From Rhizobium aethiopicum (GTDB taxonomy: Bacteria > Pseudomonadota > Alphaproteobacteria > Rhizobiales > Rhizobiaceae): 64,000 nt of DNA. The notes beneath the pieces were generated by a model that was not told the origin of the DNA, ran no database searches, and saw nothing but the letters and a program-made list of their open reading frames with translations. The stretch covers positions 81,738-145,737 of the forward strand of contig NZ_JACIFV010000016.1 in NCBI RefSeq assembly GCF_014197535.1, given 5' to 3'. Made by a program: the position numbers and the translations under genes. Below are positions 58,151 through 64,000 of this stretch, piece by piece (position 1 is the first letter of the stretch; each line of letters opens with the position of its first letter).

Positions 58151-58669
58151 ATGCCTGACATTCGCATCCTTTCTGCCGAGGAGGCCCGCGCTGCCATTCC
58201 GGCCCTCTCGGAGGTGCTGGCCGATTGCGTCACGGGCGGCGCCTCGGTCGGCTTCATGCAGCCCTATGGAGCTGAAGATGCCGAGCCCTATTGGCTGGAC
58301 GTTGCCGATGCGGTTGCCGGCGGCGGCAGCCTGCTTGTTGTCGCCGAACTCGATGGCCGGATCGTCGGCACGGTGCAGGTGAGCGCCGCGCAGATGCCGA
58401 ACCAGCCGCATCGCGGCGATCTGAAGAAGCTCCTGGTGCATCGTTCCGCCCGCGGGCGCGGCCTTGCCCGGCTGCTGATGGAAGCCGCCGAACGCGAGGC
58501 GGCCGCCCGCGGCAAGACCCTGCTCGTGCTCGACACGGCAACCGGCAGCGATGCCGAGGCGATCTATCCCCGCTTGGGCTGGCAGCGCGTCGGCGTCATC
58601 CCCGATTATGCTCTGTGGCCGGAAGGCGGCTTTTGCGACACCACCTTGTTCTACAAGCGGCTCGCCTGA
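58151..58669 (+). CDS. GNAT family N-acetyltransferase
   Basis: A 172-residue acetyltransferase with the acetyl-CoA motif A visible as KKLLVHRSARGRGLARLLME (the R/Q-x-x-G-x-G/A signature) and motif B near LVLDTATGSDAEAIYPRLG. The ATG follows AGGAGAAGAAC. It is probably co-transcribed with the XRE-cupin regulator. The acceptor substrate cannot be inferred; similar proteins modify amino groups of small molecules, some conferring resistance. Confidence 0.88.
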   Translation: MPDIRILSAEEARAAIPALSEVLADCVTGGASVGFMQPYGAEDAEPYWLDVADAVAGGGSLLVVAELDGRIVGTVQVSAAQMPNQPHRGDLKKLLVHRSARGRGLARLLMEAAEREAAARGKTLLVLDTATGSDAEAIYPRLGWQRVGVIPDYALWPEGGFCDTTLFYKRLA

Positions 58670-58684
58670 TTGCGCCAGTGCTGC

Positions 58685-59296
58685 TCATGCCCACCTTGCA
58701 AACATGGGAAGCGCCCCGGCCAACGTCGCCCCCGCCGTCCATTGCGCCGCGTTCCAACCAAACTGCCGCGCCGTTTCGACATTCGCCGCCATATCGTCAA
58801 TGAAGGCGATCTCCGCTGCCAGAACGCCGGCACGTTCGGTCGCCATCCGGAAGAAGTCGGGCGAAGGCTTGCTGTGTCCGAGTGCTGCCGAATAGATGAT
58901 GTCGTCGAAATGGGCGCCAAGGCCCAGCTGTTCCATCAGGTAACGCGCCCGCCTGTGCTCTTGGTTGGTCGCCAGGAAGAGAGTGACGCCGCTTCGCCTG
59001 AGAGCGGCGAGATCCGCCAGCAGATTGCGGTCGAGCCGGGAATCGTTTTCGAACCAGTAATCGATCAGCGCCGCGGCGCTAAGATGGGGCGCGATCTTTG
59101 CGAGCACGCCGGTGAGCCTTGGCTCCAATGCTTCGCGGCCGATGATGATGTCGCCCCAGTGAACCTGGAAAAACTCCTGCTGCAGCAGATCGGGTCGCAG
59201 GCCGAGATCGCGCTCGAGATAGGTGAAGTGGGGCAGCCCGTCGGCCGGACGGCCATGGATGAGCACGCCGTCGACATCGACCATCAGCACGTTCAT
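58685..59296 (-). CDS. HAD-superfamily hydrolase
   Basis: A 203-residue HAD phosphatase: motif I MVDVDGVLI (nucleophile Asp7, acid Asp9), a helical cap, motif II LFLATNQEHR, motif III lysine in GHSKPSPDFF, and motif IV IAFIDDMAANV. The cap type is that of epoxide-hydrolase-N/haloacid-dehalogenase-like relatives of YihX. The substrate is probably a small phosphate ester but is unknown. Convergent with the GNAT gene. Confidence 0.88.
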   Translation of the reverse strand: MNVLMVDVDGVLIHGRPADGLPHFTYLERDLGLRPDLLQQEFFQVHWGDIIIGREALEPRLTGVLAKIAPHLSAAALIDYWFENDSRLDRNLLADLAALRRSGVTLFLATNQEHRRARYLMEQLGLGAHFDDIIYSAALGHSKPSPDFFRMATERAGVLAAEIAFIDDMAANVETARQFGWNAAQWTAGATLAGALPMFARWA

Positions 59297-59430
59297 GCAG
59301 AAATTTCCTTCGGTCTCAAAACATCGCGAAGGGTGAAGTCATTCACCTTGGCGATCAAGAGCGCCGCGCCGGCTTTTTTGTCGCGGCCGACCCATGTAAA
59401 CCTCGAATTCCAATTAAGGACGGATCCGAA

Positions 59431-60456
59431 ATGCGCGTTATCTATTCCGAAGACCACAAGCTGCGCGATGCCAGGACCGAGCTCTATGCCGGCCAGCTGG
59501 TGACGCCCTTCGAGGCGCCGTTTCGCGCCGAGTGGATCCTGGCGGCGGTCAAGGAAGCGGGTTTTGCCGATGTCGCAGCACCGGATGCGCATGGGCTGGA
59601 TACGGCCCGAAAGGTGCATGATCCTGCCTATCTCGATTTTCTCGCTACCGTCTGGGATCGCTGGGTGGCGGCTGGTTTCGAAGGCGAAGCGATCGCCAAT
59701 TCCTTCCCGGTCCGCCGCACCAGCCAGCGCGTGCCCGATAATATCGTCGGCGCAATCGGTCATTACGCCAATGCCGCCGACACCTCCATCACCAAGGGCT
59801 CTTATGAAGCGGCGATCGCCTCCATGCGTTGCGCCATCACAGGCGCGGATTGGCTGAATGCCGGCAACCGTTTCGCCTTCGCGCTTTGCCGGCCGCCTGG
59901 CCATCATGCCGGCATCGATCTCTTCGGCGGCTATTGTTTCATCAACAATGCGGGCGTCGCGGCCCAGCGGCTCATCGATCACGGTGCGAAGAAGGTCGCC
60001 GTGCTCGATGTCGATTTCCATCACGGCAACGGCACGCAGGATCTCTTCTATCACAGAGGCGATGTCTTCACCGCCTCGCTGCATGGCGATCCCCTGTTTG
60101 CCTTTCCCTATTTCCTCGGCCATGCCGACGAGGAAGGCGAAGGGCAGGGTACGGGTACCAATCGCAACTATCCGATGCCGCCGCACACGCCCTGGCAGGT
60201 CTGGTCTTCGGCCCTTGCCGATGCGCTCGCCCGCATCAAGGCTTTCGGCGCCGAGGCGATCGTTGTGGCGCTCGGCGTCGATACCTTCGAGCGCGACCCG
60301 ATCTCCTTTTTCCAGCTGAAGTCGGAAGACTTCATTCGCATGGGAGAGATGATCTCCGCCGCCGGCCTGCCCGTCGTCACCTGCATGGAGGGCGGTTACG
60401 GCGTGCCGGAAATTGGCCTCAACGTCGCCAATGTCCTCAAGGGCCTGGAAGCCTGA
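59431..60456 (+). CDS. Acetylpolyamine amidohydrolase (histone deacetylase family)
   Basis: A 341-residue class II histone-deacetylase-like zinc hydrolase. Motifs are CRPPGHHAG (the catalytic His pair), DVDFHHGNGTQ (metal Asp and His), the second metal Asp in GVDTFERDP, and the transition-state Tyr in MEGGYG. The N-terminal MRVIYSEDHKLRDARTELYA matches bacterial acetylpolyamine amidohydrolases. It releases acetate from acetylated polyamines or similar amides. recX begins ten bases after its stop, so both may share a transcript. Confidence 0.92.
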   Translation: MRVIYSEDHKLRDARTELYAGQLVTPFEAPFRAEWILAAVKEAGFADVAAPDAHGLDTARKVHDPAYLDFLATVWDRWVAAGFEGEAIANSFPVRRTSQRVPDNIVGAIGHYANAADTSITKGSYEAAIASMRCAITGADWLNAGNRFAFALCRPPGHHAGIDLFGGYCFINNAGVAAQRLIDHGAKKVAVLDVDFHHGNGTQDLFYHRGDVFTASLHGDPLFAFPYFLGHADEEGEGQGTGTNRNYPMPPHTPWQVWSSALADALARIKAFGAEAIVVALGVDTFERDPISFFQLKSEDFIRMGEMISAAGLPVVTCMEGGYGVPEIGLNVANVLKGLEA

Positions 60457-60465
60457 TCGTTTGAT

Positions 60466-61017
60466 ATGACCAACGAGATCGTTCCATCCGACATTCCGAC
60501 GCCCCGCATGCTGAGCTGGGCCCGCAACTCCGCCATCTACCGCTTGGAACGGCGGATGATGACGGAAAAACAGCTGTTTGACGCCATCACCCGCAAGGCG
60601 AAGGAGAAGTTCGAGGATATCGGCGCGGCGCAACTCAAGGCCCTTGCCGATTTTGCCGTCAAATTCGCCTATGACAACAAGGCGCTCGATGATCGCGCCT
60701 ATGCCGAGATCAGCACGCGCTCCCAGCTGCGCGGCGGCAAATCGAAGCGCGCCATCGCCCGGAAACTTGCGGCCAAGGGCGTCGCTGGTGATAAGGTAGA
60801 GGCCGCCCTTGAGGAGGCTGACGATCTCTATGCTGCGGCGATATTTGCCCGCAAACGCGCCTTCGGCCCCTTCCGCCGCGTCGAGCTTGACGAAAAGCGA
60901 AAGGCCAAAGAGCTTTCGGCCTTCGCCCGCAACGGCTTCAGCTTCGACATCGGCAGGAAGGTGTTCGACATGAGTTTGGAGGATGCCGAAGAGGTCATCC
61001 TGGCCTGCCGTCTCTGA
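60466..61017 (+). CDS. recX: Regulatory protein RecX
   Basis: A 183-residue helical repeat protein of the RecX family (SAIYRLERRMMTEKQLFDAI, DDRAYAEISTRSQLRGGKSK, the typical LxxKG stretch LAAKGVAGDKVEAAL). RecX blocks RecA filament growth. It is a long alphaproteobacterial form and lies apart from recA. Its closeness to the amidohydrolase gene may mean co-transcription. Confidence 0.88.
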   Translation: MTNEIVPSDIPTPRMLSWARNSAIYRLERRMMTEKQLFDAITRKAKEKFEDIGAAQLKALADFAVKFAYDNKALDDRAYAEISTRSQLRGGKSKRAIARKLAAKGVAGDKVEAALEEADDLYAAAIFARKRAFGPFRRVELDEKRKAKELSAFARNGFSFDIGRKVFDMSLEDAEEVILACRL

Positions 61018-61115
61018 TCTTGCATAAGGCCTTTTACTGGCCGGATCAGAAGTTTGAATTTGTCGCTCGCAGACCGTCTTCGTAAGAACAGCGCACAATC
61101 GGCGAGGGGGCGGGT

Positions 61116-62009
61116 ATGGAAGAAAGAGCAAATGTCGGCGCGGGTACGCTGACCGCAGAGGCGTCAACAGCATTTGGCGGGGTGGCGACTGGCGGGCTAA
61201 TGTGTCTCCTGTCCATGTCGTCGATCCAGTTCGGCGCCGCACTCTCGTCCTCAGCCATCTCAACCTTTAGGCCGGCCGGCGCCAGCTGGCTGCGCCTGGC
61301 TTTTGCGGCCATCATTCTCGCCCTTGTCGTGCGGCCGCGCGTCTTCAGCTACACCAGGGCGCAATGGACGAGCGCTCTGGTCCTCGGCGCGGCGACAGCG
61401 CTGATGACCATGAGCTTCTTCGCGGCGATCGAGCGCATTCCCCTCGGTCTTGCCGTAGCGATCGATTTTCTCGGCCCGCTTTCCGTTGCGACCATCGGCT
61501 ATGGCCTCAGCCGGCGTCTCCTCTGGCCTCTCATTGCAGCATTTGGCGTTCTGGCGCTTGCTCATGACGGTGAAGGCTGGGTCGGCAATATCGAGGGCAT
61601 TCTTTTTGCCCTCGGCGCCGGAACCGGATGGGCGATCTATATCGTCCTGACAAAAAAGATCGGCGCGAGCTTCAAGGGGCTGGAGGGGCTTTCCATATCG
61701 CTGATGGCCGCCGCTCTTGTCGCGACACCCTTCGGCATCGCCGGCGCCATCCCGAAGCTCGATGCTTACGGCCTTGTTGAAATGGTCGGCCTTGCCGTTC
61801 TCGTGCCGCTGCTTCCCTACACGCTGGAGCTGATCGCCTTGCGGCGCATGCCGACGGCATCTTTCGGCATTCTCATGAGCCTCGAGCCGGCCATCGCGGC
61901 ACTCGCCGGTTTCGTCATTCTGGCCCAGCCGATGACGCTGCTGCAGATGGCCGGAACTGCCTTGGTGGTCGCCGCAAGTGCCGGCGCGACCTTTTCCGCT
62001 CGGCAGTGA
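61116..62009 (+). CDS. EamA-family (DMT) exporter, RhtA-like
   Basis: A 297-residue inner-membrane protein with ten hydrophobic helices in two EamA repeats (for example MCLLSMSSIQFGAALSSSAI, then PLGLAVAIDFLGPLSVATIG, and the second repeat PTASFGILMSLEPAIAALAG). RhtA-like members export threonine, homoserine or other metabolites; the substrate here is unknown. The ATG at 61116 follows GCGAGGGGGCGGGT. It converges on the truncated haemoglobin gene with no gap. Confidence 0.88.
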   Translation: MEERANVGAGTLTAEASTAFGGVATGGLMCLLSMSSIQFGAALSSSAISTFRPAGASWLRLAFAAIILALVVRPRVFSYTRAQWTSALVLGAATALMTMSFFAAIERIPLGLAVAIDFLGPLSVATIGYGLSRRLLWPLIAAFGVLALAHDGEGWVGNIEGILFALGAGTGWAIYIVLTKKIGASFKGLEGLSISLMAAALVATPFGIAGAIPKLDAYGLVEMVGLAVLVPLLPYTLELIALRRMPTASFGILMSLEPAIAALAGFVILAQPMTLLQMAGTALVVAASAGATFSARQ

Positions 62010-62480
62010 TCAGCCCGCCTTTTTCGCGGGATCGTCGAGAGCGGGATTGTAGAACAGCGACAGCGTCAGGCTTTTGGCAATCCGCTCGGCGGTCGCCATG
62101 AACCAGACCTTGGCTTCCGGCGAGGGGGCGATATCGTCAAGCGTTGCGGCGAACAGCGACAGCCACTTCGGAAAAAGATCGGGCGTCAGGTTCTGAACGC
62201 CGGTATGCGCCTGCACCGGCTTGCCGCCATAGGCGCCGCTGCGGAAGGCAACGGCCGACCAGAAGCTCTTCATCTTCTCCAGATGCTCCGACCAGCGGCC
62301 GGAAAGCTGCGCATCGAATACCGGGCCGAGATCGGGATGTTTCAGCACGCGCCCGTAGAAAGTCTCGACCAGCCTGCCGATAAAGGCCTCGTCGACCCCT
62401 ATCGTCCGCATCTCGGCCTCCGCCTTTTCGCGGATCGCCGCGACATGGGCAGGGCGGCCCTGAATGTCATTGTTCATCAT
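62010..62480 (-). CDS. Group III truncated haemoglobin
   Basis: A 156-residue globin of the 2/2 type. A region typical of trHb3 includes FIGRLVETFYGRVLKHPDLG, FDAQLSGRWSEHLEKMKSFW and SGAYGGKPVQAHTGVQNL, with the proximal His in the latter part. Such globins bind oxygen or nitric oxide and may help under low oxygen or nitrosative stress. Two adjacent ATG codons (62480, 62477) are possible starts. The divergent upstream gene is the iron exporter mbfA behind an Irr-type element. Confidence 0.88.
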   Translation of the reverse strand: MMNNDIQGRPAHVAAIREKAEAEMRTIGVDEAFIGRLVETFYGRVLKHPDLGPVFDAQLSGRWSEHLEKMKSFWSAVAFRSGAYGGKPVQAHTGVQNLTPDLFPKWLSLFAATLDDIAPSPEAKVWFMATAERIAKSLTLSLFYNPALDDPAKKAG

Positions 62481-62616
62481 AAACCCCGGCGCCGCATGAT
62501 GCGGCGTCTCTCATATAGGTCTTTACCTCAGCGAACCAAAGCCGCTCGTGCGGATTGCGGCAATCTGTCAGCCGGTCCGCCTCGGCCACTTGACCACCAT
62601 CGCTTCCTTGCCTAGG

Positions 62617-62633
62617 TTTAGAATTATTCTAAA
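62617..62633. promoter_or_regulatory. Iron control element (ICE), likely Irr binding site upstream of mbfA
   Basis: TTTAGAATTATTCTAAA is an almost perfect 17-base palindrome (8-bp arms around one T) matching the rhizobial ICE consensus bound by Irr. It lies 16 bases before the mbfA start and overlaps the expected promoter or leader. mbfA is a known Irr-repressed gene in Bradyrhizobium and Agrobacterium, so repression under low iron is expected. Confidence 0.8.
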
Positions 62634-62649
62634 TTTTTTGGAGAAGTTT

Positions 62650-63633
<984 letters not shown>

Positions 63634-63764
63634 GGAGCGGTCGGCAAAGCCGAGCAATCGATCCGGCGAATCGATTGCAGCGACGAACGCCCTGAGCCCA
63701 AGCGAAGGGCCGGGAGACGGTGCGGCATATCAACACCTCATCTCAGCGTCACGCACCACGATCA

Positions 63765-63910
63765 GCCCTCATTCTGAGGTGCCCCCCCAAGGCGCCCCGA
63801 AGGACGAGGGCGGGTGGCTGAACGCCGCTCAGCAGCATCAGCATCTGCCGAGGGCCGTGGCCAGCCCCGTCCTTCGAGGCTTCGCCCTATGGGCTACGCA
63901 CCTCAAGCAA
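63765..63910. repeat. Dispersed rhizobial intergenic repeat
   Basis: The words CTGAGGTGC ... GAAGGACG (63774-63807) recur in inverted order as CGTCCTTC ... GCACCTCAAG (63870-63907), making a large imperfect stem with GC-rich inner parts. It looks like a mosaic repeat of the kind seen between rhizobial genes. Its right half overlaps the end of the transposase reading frame at 63838. Confidence 0.5.
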
Positions 63911-64000
63911 CCGTGTTGTTGCGGTTCGCTCCATGGGGTTCGTCTTTTGAGAATAGTGTTGATCATGATGATGAATTTCCGCATGGCGGCGACGAGGGCG
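63838..64000 (-). CDS. IS110-family transposase, C-terminal end (gene cut by window edge)
   Basis: On the minus strand the frame entering from the window edge reads ALVAAMRKFIIMINTILKRR and then TPW before running on to a TGA at 63838. The 'ALvaamRKlliilNamlk' stretch is the typical C-terminus of IS110/IS116-type transposases. The last 30 residues read into the intergenic repeat and look non-native, so the true end of the transposase may have been altered by the repeat or by an insertion boundary. Only the last part is in the window. Confidence 0.55.
   Translation of the reverse strand, partial: ALVAAMRKFIIMINTILKRRTPWSEPQQHGCLRCVAHRAKPRRTGLATALGRC

Overview
The window looks like chromosomal DNA from a fast-growing alphaproteobacterium of the Rhizobium etli / R. 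leguminosarum group. This rests on gene content (Flp/Tad pilus locus, DUF982 and BA14K small proteins, an MbfA-type iron exporter behind an Irr-type iron control element), on GC-rich coding sequence with many ATGA-type gene overlaps, and on dispersed palindromic intergenic repeats of a type common in rhizobia. No database search was possible; family assignments come from motif recognition.

Layout. (1) 1-6606: nucleoside salvage, with cdd (3' end only), punA, deoC and deoA tightly packed on +, and upp, add and deoB on -. A secreted retropepsin-like aspartic protease lies between the two blocks. (2) 6709-19367: Tad/Flp pilus locus. pilA-cpaA-cpaBCDEF-tadBC run on +. Two TadE-like pseudopilins and a secretin-N-domain protein diverge from pilA on -. 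The lipoprotein TadD is on -, separated from tadC by a LysE-type exporter. (3) 19509-33206: metabolic and transport genes: an M17 aminopeptidase, a MarR-like regulator, an NlpC/P60 peptidase, a peptide-uptake cluster on - (DmpA-like peptidase, solute-binding protein, two permeases, amidase, no ATPase gene), a 975-residue kinase/M23-like/class III PLP fusion, and purU. (4) 33513-39607: a polysaccharide module (acyltransferase, Wzy-like polymerase, GH5 glycanase, Wzz-like co-polymerase), a small secreted protein and a DUF982 protein.

(5) About 39738-51489: an 11.75-kb integrative element next to tRNA-Leu(CAG). It has a P4-type integrase beside the tRNA, an AlpA-like regulator at the other end, a primase/PriCT-2/DUF3987 replication protein followed by an iteron-like inverted repeat, an HGG-motif protein, a possible terminase-small-like protein, a serine recombinase, several unknown genes, and an Abi_2 (AbiD/AbiF-like, HEPN-motif) gene beside the integrase. 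A degenerate copy of the tRNA 3' end and matching 12-nt-period TACCAAC repeats mark both ends. The gene set resembles a phage satellite or replicating integrative element with anti-phage cargo. The Abi_2 gene is preceded by a promoter-like sequence and a compact terminator-like hairpin that could be a partner RNA. This is the part of the window most likely to hold something new.

(6) 51727-64000: core-genome genes (BA14K protein, SelW-like protein, amidotransferase, acetyltransferases, GFA protein, lepA, tenA, a XRE-cupin regulator, HAD hydrolase, acetylpolyamine amidohydrolase, recX, EamA exporter, truncated haemoglobin, mbfA). Among them is an intact ccdA whose ccdB partner survives only as a C-terminal remnant. 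The window ends in the C-terminus of an IS110-type transposase.
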